Origin: Lantana camara
Taxonomy: Eukaryota > Streptophyta > Magnoliopsida > Lamiales > Verbenaceae
Direction: 5' to 3'
Length of the DNA: 64,000 nt
Assembly (NCBI GenBank): GCA_037501455.1
Contig: CM074856.1
Span: 17,939,001-18,003,000, forward strand
The translations under genes and the position numbers were made by a program. Below the pieces are notes generated by a model, which was given only the letters and a program-made list of their open reading frames with translations, had not been told where the DNA came from and searched no databases. Shown here in pieces: positions 54,294 through 64,000 of the stretch. Every line of letters begins with the position of its first letter. Positions within the stretch are counted from its first letter, which is position 1.

Positions 54294-57200
54294 CTAAGTA
54301 ATCGGATCCCCGATTCTCAGCTTGTCCAAAGTCTTCTTGAACACTTGTCCTGTAACAGCCTTCGTCAGCATATCTGCCAGCTGATCCTCAGACCTCACGA
54401 ATGGGAGTTCAATGGTGCCATCTTCCAGTTTTTCTTTGATGAAGTGCCTATCTACTTCCACATGCTTCGTCCGATCGTGCTGCACGGGATTTTCAGAAAT
54501 ACTGATTGCAGCCTTATTATCACACCTCAACCGCCCAGGCTCACTTGGGGTCATCCTGATTTCTGTCATTAGTCTCCGTAACCAGATGACTTCTGTTACT
54601 GCCATCGCAATCCCTCTAAATTCAGCTTCAGCACTTGAGAGGGCCACAACTCTCTGTTTTTTGCTCCTCCAAGTTACTACATTTCCTCCAACAAGGGTGA
54701 AGAACCCTGACGTGGACCTTCTGTCGTTCGGATTCCCTGCCCAATCAGCATCTGTGTATGCTTCAATGTTCAAGTGTCCATGATTCCCAAACATGATCCC
54801 ACATCCGATAGAGCCTTTTAGGTACCGAATTATTCTTGTCACCGCCTCCATGTGACTTTTCTGAGGTTGGTGCATGAACTGACTTACTATCCCAACGGCA
54901 TAAGCGATGTCGGGCCTAGTATGAGATAGGTATATCAGTTTTCCCACAAGCCGTTGATACCTGTCCTTATCGGTCAGCTCCTCATCTTCTTTTATCCTAA
55001 GCTTGTGGTTAACTTGGATTGGAGTGTCGACAGGCTTGCAATCTAACATCCCGGTTTCAGCCAGGAGATCAAGAACATACTTTCGCTGTGAGATGAAGAT
55101 TCCCTGCTTAGATCTTATCACCTCGATCCCTAGAAAGTACTTCAAGCCTCCTAGGTCCTTCATCTCAAATTCGTTGAACAGGTTTCTCTTGAGTTGCTCT
55201 ATCTCCTCTGTATCATTTCCTGTGATGATCATATCGTCAACATAGATAATTAGGCACGTGACCAGATTACCTCTATTCTTTAGAAACAGAGTATGGTCTG
55301 CATTGCTCTGCCTGTATCCATAGGTTCTCATAGCTACTGTGAACCTCCCAAACCATACTCGAGGGGACTGCTTAAGTCCATATAGCGCCTTTCGGAGTCT
55401 GCAGACCTCATTCACTCCAAAGTAATCAGAAAAGCCGGGAGGGGCTTCCATATACACCTCTTCTGATAGCTCCCCATGAAGGAAGGCATTCTTCACATCA
55501 AATTGATGCAATGGCCAATCTTGGTTGGCTGCGATGGAGAGGAGGACACGTACTGTGTCAATCTTTGCCACTGGGGAGAATGTTTCAGAGTAGTCGATCC
55601 CATATGTTTGAGTGTATCCCTTGGCTACTAGGCGAGCTTTATATCTCTCCACTGTTCCGTCTACCTTGTATTTGATGGTGAAAACCCATTTGCACCCTAC
55701 TGGTCTGGTTCCTTGGGGCAATTCACATTTCTCCCAAGTATTGTTCTTTGCCAAAGCCTCCATCTCGATAAGCATGGCTTTTTTCCAATCGTCCATTTTC
55801 ATGGCTTCTTGAGCTGTTCTTGGGATACGTTCTTTGTAGAGATTCCCCACAAAGGCTTTTGCCTTTTCAGACATACTGCCTTTCACCATATTTCCCACAG
55901 GGTATCTCGAAGCCCGTGAGTTCTGATCAGGTGAATACCGGTTTGGGGGAACTCCCCTGGTACTTCGTGGTGGCAATGTATACCTGCTGCTATTGGCGTC
56001 ATCTGAAACAGGGTTAACTGCATCTGGAATATCCTCAAATTCAGAGATGGAATGAGAAGGGACAAGGGTAGTTACCTCGTTTTGGACATCATGCGGAGGA
56101 GTATGATTGGAGGTGGTACTGAGCTCGTTGTTGCTTTGATTGGGATTGGACTGAGGCGTGAGAATGGGATCAGTGGGATCAAGTATCGGTTCACTGAGCC
56201 AACATAGAGAGTCACCCGAATGCTCCCCCTGAGTGCTATGCTGGTTCTGAAAGAAGTATTCTGTCTCAAGGAACTGGCAATCCATAGTAACGTGTATACG
56301 GCGGGTCGCAGGGTTGTAGCATCGATATCCTTTCTGGTGAGGTGCATATCCAACAAAGACACACTTCACAGCACAAGGGTCTAGTTTAGTTCTCTCATGT
56401 TTTGGTACATGGACAAATACGGAGCAACCAAAGACCCGGGGAGGCAAAGTCAGGGCTTGAGGGACAGATACTTGGGTTTGGAACACTGAGAGGGGCGTGT
56501 GGTGGTCAAGAATCCTGGTAGGTAATCTGTTGGTGAGGTATGCTGCAGTGGCTACAGCTTCAGGCCAAAAATGATTCGGGACATGAGATTCAGTTAGGAG
56601 GGCTCGAGTCATTTCAAGGAGTGTTCTGTTTTTCCGTTCGGAAACCCCATTTTGCTGAGGTGTGTTTGGGCAGGAGGTTTGATGGATCAGGCCCTGTTGT
56701 TTGGCAAAGTTACTCATTTGTTGATTCACAAATACACGCCCATTATCGGATCTCAGTACCTTGATTTTCTGATGGTATTGAGTCTGAACCATATTAAAGA
56801 AGGTAACAAAAGTATCAAAAACATCCGATTTGTGCCGAAGGAAATAAACCCAAGTCATGCGAGAATGATCATCAATAAATAGCACGAAGTACCGAAACTG
56901 ATTCTGATTACTAACCGGGGCTGGTCCCCAAACGTCTGAATGAACAAGAGAAAAAACTGAGGAAACCCGAGTGTTTGTGGGTTTAAAAGAAGTTCTATGA
57001 CTCTTTGCAACTGAACAAGTTTGACATGACAAATTTAAATACTGATTATTCTGAAACAGAGTAGGGAACAACATTCTAAGATACCCAATCGAGGGATGCC
57101 CAAGACGCCGATGCCAAAGCCATACTTGTGTCTCAGTCGTGCCCTTTGATAGAAATGCCCAAGAAGGTTGATCCAGCTCATCCACATAATAGAGTCCATC

Positions 57201-58835
57201 CCGCTCAGTACCACGCCCAATTATCTCCTTCGTATGAATGTCCTGTAACAAGCAGAAATGAGGGTAGATAAGAACCACACAGTTCAGTTCACTTGTCACA
57301 TGACTCAAAGATAGCAGTTTGCAAGAGAGAGACGGGACATAAAGATAATTTCTCAGTTTTAAACGAGGTGATATGGTGACTGTTCCCTCCCCTTTAACCT
57401 CTACAAATTCCCCATTGGCTGTTTGTATATGAGAATTTTTCATTTTCATAGGTTCAAGTATATCAGAGGGGTCAAAGGTCATTGTATCTGTCGCCCCGCA
57501 ATCAAATATCCACTGTGATAATTTTTGTGGGTGTTTTTCTGAATCTTGATAAATATGGGGGTCAGAGTGCATATTGGCAGAAGTGTGGGGCTGATTGGTA
57601 AAAAGGGACAAAGTGGGGGGTGGACTTTTAATAAAACTAGGGTTTGAGTCAAAAGACTCAAACCCTTTACCTCTTTCGCCGGTATATGGGCTGCTGCTAC
57701 TTTGAGGGGCACCGTTGATTTGAAGATTGGCGGTGGCAACGGCGAGATTCGCCCGTCGCCCGCCGATCGTCTGCCCCGTCACCGGTGCACTCGCACCGGA
57801 GTCCCTTAGCTGGGGGTTGGCTCCGCCCATCTCTGCTCCTCCCCCTGTTTCGGTTCGGCCACCGCGTCCCTCAGAGACGGCGGCGTTCGCGCGCCGCTTA
57901 TTTCCGCCGCTGGTAGATCGCCCCTTCTCCTTCTTATTTCCGACCCACCACTCCGGATATCCTATGAGTTCAAAGCAACCCTCTTTCGTGTGCCCTTTCC
58001 TGTCACAGTAGGAGCACTCAAGCTCCGATTTATCCTCCGGTGGTGGAAACCGTTTGCCGGCGCCGTCGGTCCGTCTATAACTTTCTGATCTCCGGCCATT
58101 CTTGCCGCCTCTCACAACAAGTCCGACGCCCTGTGATGAGAACTTCCCTTCGCCATCGGTGGCCGTTTTCAGGATCTGAAGACGGGCTGCCTCCCTCCGG
58201 ATAGTGGCGTAGGCGGATTCCACTGAGGGTTTGGTGTCAAGTTTCAGTAAATCCCGCCTAATCGAGTCATATTTGTCATCTATTCCGGTAAGAAGTTGAT
58301 AGAGTCTCTGTTCTTGTTGGATTTTGTTAAAAGCAGCAATGTCTTCGGTGCACTTCATCGGATTCGGCTGTTTACGATCAATAGCCATCCAAATAGCTTG
58401 CAATCTTCCCCAGAATTCCTCTAGGCTGTCAGAGTTTTGTTTGAGTGTGTTTGCTCTCCGGTGTAGATCAAACAATTGAAGGGGATCAGCGCCGCTGCCG
58501 TAAGTGGTGGCAAGGCCGTCCCATAGATCTTTCGCCGTTGGGTATTGTAGAACGTTGTTTATCAGGCTTGTCTCCATGTTTTGGATTATCCATGTGAAAA
58601 CCCGTTGATTGAGTTGCTCCCACTGATCATAGGAAGAGTTTGTAGTTTCTGGTGCGGGGGGATTACCGGTGATGTGTGAGCCGCCGCCTCTCCCTCCGAT
58701 TGCCATCTTCATTATCCGGGCCCATACCGGATAGTTTTCATTATTTAGTTTGATGCCAATTGAGAGGTTCTCTGAATTGGTCATCGAGAAATTTGAGAAT
58801 TGGGTGCTGAGTTCTTGGTTGGTTTCGGTTGACAT
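54294..58835 (-). CDS. Gag-Pol polyprotein of the copia element, intact
   Basis: 1513 residues in a single frame. Gag (UBN2-type) at about residues 20-230. Zinc knuckle CSYCDRKGHTKEGC near 275. Aspartic protease with WIFDCGATD near 443 (Cys where many copia elements have Ser; the catalytic Asp is kept). GAG-pre-integrase HRRLGHPSIGYLR. Integrase with HSDVWGP, RSDNGR and NGVSERKNR giving D,D,E. Reverse transcriptase from about 1050, with FDVKNAFLHGEL and YVDD near 1200. RNase H with TDADWAG near 1360 and SSAEAEF. No stop or frameshift. Short LTRs and motif style fit the Ale/Retrofit lineage, by recollection only. Confidence 0.96.
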   Translation of the reverse strand: MSTETNQELSTQFSNFSMTNSENLSIGIKLNNENYPVWARIMKMAIGGRGGGSHITGNPPAPETTNSSYDQWEQLNQRVFTWIIQNMETSLINNVLQYPTAKDLWDGLATTYGSGADPLQLFDLHRRANTLKQNSDSLEEFWGRLQAIWMAIDRKQPNPMKCTEDIAAFNKIQQEQRLYQLLTGIDDKYDSIRRDLLKLDTKPSVESAYATIRREAARLQILKTATDGEGKFSSQGVGLVVRGGKNGRRSESYRRTDGAGKRFPPPEDKSELECSYCDRKGHTKEGCFELIGYPEWWVGNKKEKGRSTSGGNKRRANAAVSEGRGGRTETGGGAEMGGANPQLRDSGASAPVTGQTIGGRRANLAVATANLQINGAPQSSSSPYTGERGKGFESFDSNPSFIKSPPPTLSLFTNQPHTSANMHSDPHIYQDSEKHPQKLSQWIFDCGATDTMTFDPSDILEPMKMKNSHIQTANGEFVEVKGEGTVTISPRLKLRNYLYVPSLSCKLLSLSHVTSELNCVVLIYPHFCLLQDIHTKEIIGRGTERDGLYYVDELDQPSWAFLSKGTTETQVWLWHRRLGHPSIGYLRMLFPTLFQNNQYLNLSCQTCSVAKSHRTSFKPTNTRVSSVFSLVHSDVWGPAPVSNQNQFRYFVLFIDDHSRMTWVYFLRHKSDVFDTFVTFFNMVQTQYHQKIKVLRSDNGRVFVNQQMSNFAKQQGLIHQTSCPNTPQQNGVSERKNRTLLEMTRALLTESHVPNHFWPEAVATAAYLTNRLPTRILDHHTPLSVFQTQVSVPQALTLPPRVFGCSVFVHVPKHERTKLDPCAVKCVFVGYAPHQKGYRCYNPATRRIHVTMDCQFLETEYFFQNQHSTQGEHSGDSLCWLSEPILDPTDPILTPQSNPNQSNNELSTTSNHTPPHDVQNEVTTLVPSHSISEFEDIPDAVNPVSDDANSSRYTLPPRSTRGVPPNRYSPDQNSRASRYPVGNMVKGSMSEKAKAFVGNLYKERIPRTAQEAMKMDDWKKAMLIEMEALAKNNTWEKCELPQGTRPVGCKWVFTIKYKVDGTVERYKARLVAKGYTQTYGIDYSETFSPVAKIDTVRVLLSIAANQDWPLHQFDVKNAFLHGELSEEVYMEAPPGFSDYFGVNEVCRLRKALYGLKQSPRVWFGRFTVAMRTYGYRQSNADHTLFLKNRGNLVTCLIIYVDDMIITGNDTEEIEQLKRNLFNEFEMKDLGGLKYFLGIEVIRSKQGIFISQRKYVLDLLAETGMLDCKPVDTPIQVNHKLRIKEDEELTDKDRYQRLVGKLIYLSHTRPDIAYAVGIVSQFMHQPQKSHMEAVTRIIRYLKGSIGCGIMFGNHGHLNIEAYTDADWAGNPNDRRSTSGFFTLVGGNVVTWRSKKQRVVALSSAEAEFRGIAMAVTEVIWLRRLMTEIRMTPSEPGRLRCDNKAAISISENPVQHDRTKHVEVDRHFIKEKLEDGTIELPFVRSEDQLADMLTKAVTGQVFKKTLDKLRIGDPIT

Positions 58836-58910
58836 GGTTTGATTGATGTCAACTTGGTTTTGAGAAAGGTTTTAGGACGATGATGAGAAATCTGAGTCCC
58901 TAGGATTAAT

Positions 58911-58925
58911 CTGGCTTTGATACCA
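58911..58925 (-). other. Primer-binding site of the copia element
   Basis: The minus strand reads TGGTATCAAAGCCAG right after the 5' LTR end. Confidence 0.9.
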
Positions 58926-59104
58926 TGTTAAAGTATAGAGAATAAGATAGGAATTGAATGAATTCATTGTAATTGATTTTTTCTTGTATGTTACACATTA
59001 CAGGAGTGCCAATATTTAACCTACTAATCCCTACAAGTCAGGGATTCATAAATCAGTTATATAAGGTAACACAATTTCCTCCTGATTTCTCGTATTTCCT
59101 AACA
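58926..59104 (-). repeat. 5' LTR of the copia element
   Basis: Identical by eye to 54103-54281 over all 179 bases. Confidence 0.96.
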
Positions 59105-59167
59105 CAAACATTTCAATATATATACACAAATCCACTATCAAATATATATATATATATTTCTCTTGGA

Positions 59168-59374
59168 ATGGAAACTTTGAAGGCTGTGGTTTTGATGTTT
59201 GTGGTCGTCATGACCTTTTTCTCCGCCGTATTCGCACAGGCTCCGGCGCCCTCCCCTGATGCCGGTGCCGGCGCCGCCTCCTTCCCCGTTTCCGCCGCCG
59301 TGGTGGTTTCTTCATTGGTTCTGTCTCTCTTGGCTCTCATCAGGTATTCCTTATCTGGAACATACGTGGTATAG
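59168..59374 (+). CDS. Arabinogalactan peptide (copy 2), C-terminus replaced by L1 sequence
   Basis: Starts METLKAVVLMFVVVMTFF, with cleavage before AQAPAPSPDAGAG, and keeps the hydrophobic tail LVLSLLALIR. In copy 1 the tail ends with Lys-Tyr-stop. Here the L1 begins within the Tyr codon and the frame reads nine further residues, YSLSGTYVV, from L1 DNA. Polar residues after the tail could impair GPI anchoring. The native 3' UTR is gone and the leader is split by the copia element 60 bp upstream. An earlier in-frame start inside the LTR (58973) is not favoured. The gene is probably silenced or altered. Confidence 0.8.
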   Translation: METLKAVVLMFVVVMTFFSAVFAQAPAPSPDAGAGAASFPVSAAVVVSSLVLSLLALIRYSLSGTYVV

Positions 59375-59475
59375 GTGACAAGGGAAGATTTCGTATTCTT
59401 AAAAGAATCTGTAAAAGAAATAAATTTGGTTTTCTTACTATTTTAGAGCCTTTCATTAATCTTGATTCTCATTTT

Positions 59476-60540
59476 ATGCTTCGTTCTTTACGTTTTGATT
59501 CGGTGATTTCTAATTCTTCTAACCATATTTGGTTTTTTGCTTGCGAGGGGATCGACGTGGATGTGCTGGAGAGCAACAGACAATTCCTCCACTTGAAACT
59601 CGGTTGCCGCGATTGGCCTTCGGATATTTTAGTTACCATTATCTATGCTTGTTGTCAGACTGCCGAACGGAGGGAGCTTTGGAATTTTTGTAACTCTAGA
59701 CAGGAGATGGATATACCTTGGTTATTAGGCGGGGATTTTAATATCATTTCTAGCTTGGAGGAAAGAATGGGAGGAAGGGGTGCACCAGACCTTCGTGGTA
59801 TGTCAGACTTCAATGACATGATTCAGGATTGTGGACTCATCGAGCCTCCTTTCCTTGGGTCGAAGTTTACGTGGACCAATAAGACTCTTTGGCAAAGACT
59901 TGATAGAGTCTTAGTTAACGGCAAATGGGGCGAGGCTTGGCAGAATACACAGGTGCGACATCTCTGCAGACATACCTCTGACCACGCACCACTTTTCATC
60001 ACTTGTGATGATGGCTTCACCACAGCTCCATCCGCTTTCAGATTCCAAAACATGTGGTTACGTCATCCCGGGATTGAGGAGGTTATCAAGTCTAACTGGG
60101 AGCAACCCATTTGGGGCTTTGGACTTCGAAAACTGCACAACAAACTGTACAGATTGAAGAAATACCTCAAATCTTGGAACAAAGATACCTTCGAAAATAT
60201 TTTTGATAGAGTTAAATTGGCTGAAACTGAGGTTGACATTGCTGAGAGAGCCTATGACTTAACCCCTTCGGATGCTTCTCTTGAGGAGCTTAACAGGAAA
60301 TCGGCTATTCTGCACAACTCTCTTTTGATGGAGGAAGATTTTTGGAAGCAGAAATCAGCGTGCCGTTGGATGGCAGAGGGTGAGCGGAATACTAAGTACT
60401 TCCATTCTCTCGTAAAGAAGAAAAGATTCCGGTCGTCGATTCGATCCATCTTGGAAGGAGGGAAAGAACTTACCAATGGTGATCACATGAGGGCATCAGC
60501 TAATAAGTATTTCGAACAGATGACAGCGAGTCTGATATGA
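59476..60540 (+). pseudogene. L1 ORF2, endonuclease part
   Basis: The coherent frame starts at about 59350, so the ATG at 59476 is internal. APE-type endonuclease motifs: WNIRGIG at the junction, IIYACC, GGDFNIIS, then TWTN, RLDRVLVN and SDHAPL with catalytic Asp and His. A linker follows (WKQKSACRWMAEGERNTKYFH). The frame ends ASLI-stop because of a one-base indel. The next frame already reads sensible sequence (DDSESDMIDPS) slightly upstream of its ATG. The endonuclease N-terminus, including the first Asn and Glu residues, is partly missing or diverged. Confidence 0.85.
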
Positions 60541-62573
60541 TTGATCCTTCCATTATATCCAAAGTCGTTAACCAGGAGGACGGTGAGATGCTCTGCATTA
60601 ACCCGACAGAAGAAGAAATCCGTAGAACCGTCTTTTCGATGTCGCCGGACGGGGCTGCCGGTCCCGATGGTTTTAATGCCATGTTTTACCAAACATTTTG
60701 GGAGGTTGAGAAAGAAGATGTTACTGATGCGGTCATGGATTTTTTCAATGGATCGCAGCTCCCTAAAGCTTATACGGCTACGACGATCTCTTTGATCCCT
60801 AAAAAAGAAAACCCTGCGTATTGGAGCGACTTCAGACCTATAAGCCTATGTAATGTTTCGAACAAGATCATCACTAAGCTTCTTAATAGTAGACTGGCGC
60901 ATATCTTACCTAAAGTGATCTCTCAAAATCAATGCGGATTTGTGAAGGGTCGCCTGATCTCGGATAACATTCTTTTGGCTCAGGAGTTGGTTCACTCCTT
61001 AACTACCAGGCGGCGTGAGAAGAACGTTATTCTTAAGTTAGATATGGCCAAGGCTTATGACAGAGTTAAATGGTCTTTACTCATTGAGGTTCTGAGGCTC
61101 AAAGGTTTCCCGGAAAAATGGATCATGTGGATAAGACAGTGCATTGAGAACTGCTATTTTTTGGTTCTTGTTAACGGCTCCTCCTCGGGTTTTTTTCATT
61201 CTTCTAGGGGTTTGAGACAAGGGGATCCATTGTCTCCGTCTCTCTTTGTCATTGCCACCGATTATCTCTCTTGTCTGCTTAACAGGTTGATGGAAGTGGA
61301 TCCTAATTGCCGGTATGATTCGAGGGCAGGGATGACTGTTTCATATCTTTTGTACGCTGACGACATGATTGTTTTCACCAACTCTAGATCGAGCTCTCTC
61401 TATCAACTCAAGGACTTGATTAACAGTTACGAGAGAGTTTCAGGACAAAAAATTAATGTGGATAAGAGCGAGTTTATTTTAGGAAGCAACGAGGATGTGA
61501 TGGTGGAGAGAGTCCAGAATATCTTGGGCTTTCGCAAAGGTTCTCTGCCTATGAAGTATCTTGGTGCGCCGCTGTTCTCGGGAAGGAAAAAAAGAGCCCT
61601 GTTTGAGGAGCTGATCCTTAGAATCAAAACGAAACTGCAGGGTTGGGAATCTTTGCTATTATCCTATGGTGGCAGGATCCAATTGATCAAGTCAGTCATT
61701 TATTCCATGAACATGTACTTAATTCAAGTGATTGAACCTCTTAAGGGCGTCCTTGACGTGTTGAATAGGCTTTGTAATAAGTTTTTTTGGGGCACCGACT
61801 CTAAGGATAAGAAAATCCATTGGACTAGATGGGAGACGATTTGCTTTCCAACTGATGAGGGTGGTCTAGGGATCAGGAATATCAAGGATTTGGTGACAGC
61901 TTTCACGTGGAAACTTTGGTGGAGGTTTAGAGCGGTTGATAATATATGGTCAAATTTCATGAAGGCCAAATATTGGTTCTCGGACCATCCTTTAATAGCT
62001 GAGGCTAAAATACATCATTCACATTCTTGGAGAAGCATGTGCGGTGTGAGGAACATTGTTGACAAACACATTGGCTGGTCTTTAGGTGACGGTGACGCCT
62101 CTTTCTATCTTGATGTGTGGCTTAAGGAGGGGAGAATTGCAGATTTGATTGGTGGGAATGTTACATACTTGAAGGTTAAAGAGGTGAGACATAATGGGGA
62201 ACGGAACAAGTCAGAATTGGATAGACTGGTTGGGAGCAATATAACTGATAGTATCAACGGGATTAAGTTCAATGCAGGGGCAAGGGACGTGCCGATTTGG
62301 CTCTTAGATACCTCGGGGAAGTTTACCTTACGGTCGGCCTGGGACAATCTGAGACTGAAAAAGACTTCCACCCGCTTACTGGAGGCGATATGGTCGGCTA
62401 GCCTCACCCCGTCGATACACATTTTCATGTGGAGACTTTTGAACGAATGGCTCCCGGTGGAGGATAGATTACAACGCAAAGGGATTTCTATGGCCTCTAA
62501 ATGCGTGTGTTGTGCCCATAGCGAAACCCAAGCGCACGTCTTTTTGAATTCGACAAAGGTTTTAAATGTTTAG
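60537..62573 (+). pseudogene. L1 ORF2, reverse transcriptase part
   Basis: Motifs in order: MSPDGAAGPDGFNAMFYQ, FRPISLCNVSNKIITKLL, QCGFVKGRLISDNILLAQE, LKLDMAKAYDRVKW, RGLRQGDPLSPSLFVIA and the catalytic YADD near residue 278. The zf-RVT region follows (WRLLNEWLPVEDRLQRKGI, CVCCAHSETQAHVFLN). The frame stops at TAG 62571-62573 and resumes in the same frame as GHFCDLFN. A Trp codon TGG changed to TAG would explain it. Confidence 0.92.
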
Positions 62574-62588
62574 GGCCATTTCTGTGAT

Positions 62589-63419
62589 TTGTTTAACATA
62601 CCTGTGCCGAATACGTCCTCGATCCAAATGATGGTTATGGCTTGGGTGAATTCGTCGCCGTATAGCACCAAAAAACACATTCGTATCATTATCCTGATTC
62701 TAGTCATGTGGTATTCTTGGTTGGAGAGAAATAATTCTAAGCATAAGGGGCAGAATTTCAATAAGTACAATATTATTCGGCGAGTTAATAATCATATTTT
62801 TAATCTTTGCAGGTTGAAGAGATTGGATTATCAGTGGTGGAAGGGGGATGTTTTGGTGGCGCTCAAGATGGGTATCCTAGTCAAGAAACCTCCGGACAAG
62901 CTTCCGCGTCTAGTTCACTGGAGGAAGCCACCCCCGCAGTGGATAAAAATTAACACGGATTGCTCTTCCAAGGGAAACCCGGGTCCGTCTGGTATTGGTG
63001 GCATCATACGAGACAATAAGGGGCATGTTTTGGATGCTTTTAGCAGAGGCATTGGCGTTGCAACGAATACGGTGGCAGAATTAATGGCGTTGGTGGAAGG
63101 ATGTCGTAGGGCTGTTAATTTAGGCTTCCAGAACCTGTGGTTTGAACTAGATTCCAAGATTATTATTGATATTTTGGCTAGGGGCGTCTATGGGGATTTG
63201 GGAGTTCAGATATTAATTGACCAGTTCAAGCAGTATGTGGTAGGTAAGCATGTTCACTTGTCTCATAATTTTCGGGAGGGAAATACTGCTGCGGACTTTC
63301 TAGCTAACAGAGCCTCAGCCACACAAAAGGATTGGTTTTTCATACAGCACGAGTTGTTCCAGGAATTGAGGGCTATCATCAATTTAGATAAATGGCAGCT
63401 ACCGAATTTCCGACATTAA
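62589..63419 (+). pseudogene. L1 ORF2, C-terminal RNase H part
   Basis: RNase H fold of the plant L1 type (RVT_3): INTDCSSKGNPGPSGIGGII with the first Asp, AELMALVEGCRRAV with Glu, FELDSKIIIDIL with Asp, and HNFREGNTAADFLANRA with the last Asp. Its ATG is only the first after the in-frame stop. It ends in a normal-looking terminus PNFRH-stop at 63419. Confidence 0.9.
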
Positions 63420-63421
63420 CC

Positions 63422-64000
63422 ATGTCTTGGTGTCTGGATGGTATGGCTCTTTGTTGTCCTTTTTCGTTTAGTTCGGATTTTGGTGTCTTTGGTTTTATTA
63501 TGTGTGCCTGGGGTTGGAGAAAGGTTCATTTTTATGTGCAGGTTCACCAAGATGGGAGGAGGTGGCCATTGCATCACTGGAGTTGCTGGGATTACTATGT
63601 TATGGAGAAGTGGAAGCTGATGCAGCTCCTATGGTGGAGGTTCGGTCAGCTCTACGGGCCAGTTAGTAACTTATGTATTGACGGTACTGTACATGAAGTC
63701 CAACGCCATTTGCCCAAGCTTTTGTTTAGTCCTGTGGACGCTCGCGATAGTGCCGAGTTCAACCGCTGCGTGATTGGAGTGTACATCACAGCTCGGATGT
63801 CTGAGCACCGTCGGTTGAGGCCAGTGGTTGATCCTATGAGATCGCGTAGCATGAGGGACCTGATTTGGACTCGCTGGAATCATTTTTATGTTCCTTGGAA
63901 TTGTTCCCCTTGTAATCAGCTGATTTTTTCTTTATTTCGGGGCCATTTTTGCTTGTCCAGTATTTCTGATCCGTGGATCATGAACGCTTGGTTGTATGCT
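63422..64000 (+). CDS. Unrecognised open frame directly after L1 ORF2 (partial, runs off the window)
   Basis: An ATG two bases after the ORF2 stop opens a frame with no stop for 193 codons to the window edge. The product is rich in Trp (14 residues) with stretches such as WDYYVMEKWKLMQLLWWRFG and a more ordinary, Arg-rich second half. I recognise no domain. It may be a third ORF of this L1, a chance frame in a GT-rich 3' UTR, or the start of flanking sequence. Two minus-strand frames of 66-70 codons are also open in the second half, which weakens the case. Confidence 0.3.
   Translation, partial: MSWCLDGMALCCPFSFSSDFGVFGFIMCAWGWRKVHFYVQVHQDGRRWPLHHWSCWDYYVMEKWKLMQLLWWRFGQLYGPVSNLCIDGTVHEVQRHLPKLLFSPVDARDSAEFNRCVIGVYITARMSEHRRLRPVVDPMRSRSMRDLIWTRWNHFYVPWNCSPCNQLIFSLFRGHFCLSSISDPWIMNAWLYA

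Larger units (their letters stand above)
54103..59104 (-). mobile_element. Complete Ty1/copia retrotransposon, 5002 bp, identical LTRs
   Basis: Identical 179-bp LTRs at 54103-54281 and 58926-59104, flanked by a perfect CAAAC duplication (54098-54102 and 59105-59109). PBS TGGTATCAAAGCCAG and PPT AGGGGGAG are in place, and one uninterrupted gag-pol frame is present. It looks able to transpose. It sits in the leader of the second AG-peptide gene in the opposite orientation. Confidence 0.96.
59350..64000 (+). mobile_element. L1-type LINE with RNase H, 5'-truncated and decayed; 3' end outside the window
   Basis: It begins inside the endonuclease domain at FLIWNIRGIG, directly joined to the AG-peptide coding sequence. 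No ORF1 is present. Order: endonuclease, reverse transcriptase, zf-RVT region, RNase H, then an unexplained open frame. Two lesions break ORF2 (a frameshift near 60530 and a TAG at 62571). The 3' tail and target duplication are beyond the window. Confidence 0.85.

Noticed and set aside
54150..54572. 140-codon plus-strand frame across the copia 3' LTR, repeated in the frame starting 58973
   Set aside because: Start and first 40 codons lie in the LTR. The continuation is antisense of pol in one case and the AG-peptide leader in the other.

Overview
This is a piece of a flowering-plant nuclear genome, most likely a eudicot, dominated by transposable elements inserted into one another. The evidence is the GT-AG introns and TATA boxes, the plant-specific gene families (X8/CBM43 protein, arabinogalactan peptides, RPS29) and the plant retroelement lineages (Tat-type Ty3/gypsy, Ty1/copia, L1 with RNase H). 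I could not fix the species; a Lamiales origin would be a guess. I found no operons, CRISPR arrays, tRNA genes or rRNA genes.

Host genes are few and small. They are an X8-domain secreted protein of three exons (8458-9951), an intact intronless 40S ribosomal protein S29 copy that looks like a processed retrogene (13075-13245, minus), an AGP23-type arabinogalactan peptide (33274-33513, minus) and two paralogous arabinogalactan peptides (37063-37245 and 59168-59374). The second paralog is damaged on both sides: an intact Ty1/copia element lies in its 5' leader and a 5'-truncated L1 replaces its last codons.

Layout from left to right. 1-4265: 5' LTR and non-coding leader of an unassigned minus-strand LTR element, inserted into a Tat-type element (4266-7525) whose gag-protease gene it cuts off just before reverse transcriptase. 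7526-14944: X8 gene with a SINE in intron 1, a TRIM element inside a possible CACTA terminus, the RPS29 retrocopy and a 122-bp triplication. 14945-27923: a foldback MITE split by a young full-length 12.7-kb Tat element (TSD CTACC, 808-bp LTRs with 7 differences) that carries gag, protease, pol, two tandem-repeat arrays and an antisense spliced gene. 27982-32324: a small Helitron and a decayed CACTA (TNP2) transposase gene. 33274-38040: AGP23-like gene, a 100-bp tandem array holding a Mutator-type MITE, an AG-peptide gene and a second Helitron. 38560-39600: copia remnant. 39621-51920: a Mutator-like element (MULE) with 270-bp TIRs, a broken transposase and a GRF-zinc-finger passenger gene, itself split by a gag-only gypsy array (43238-50366) in which one LTR holds a plastid ndhD fragment. 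54103-59104: intact copia with identical LTRs. 59350-64000: broken L1 and a trailing open frame that runs off the window.

No wholly new system is proven here. The best leads are the gag-only gypsy element with four phased RNA hairpins showing compensatory changes, the hairpin-bearing tandem arrays and antisense gene of the Tat element, the probably active copia element, the RPS29 retrogene, and an unexplained 193-codon open frame starting 2 nt after the L1 ORF2 stop. All comparisons were made by eye; no database search was run.
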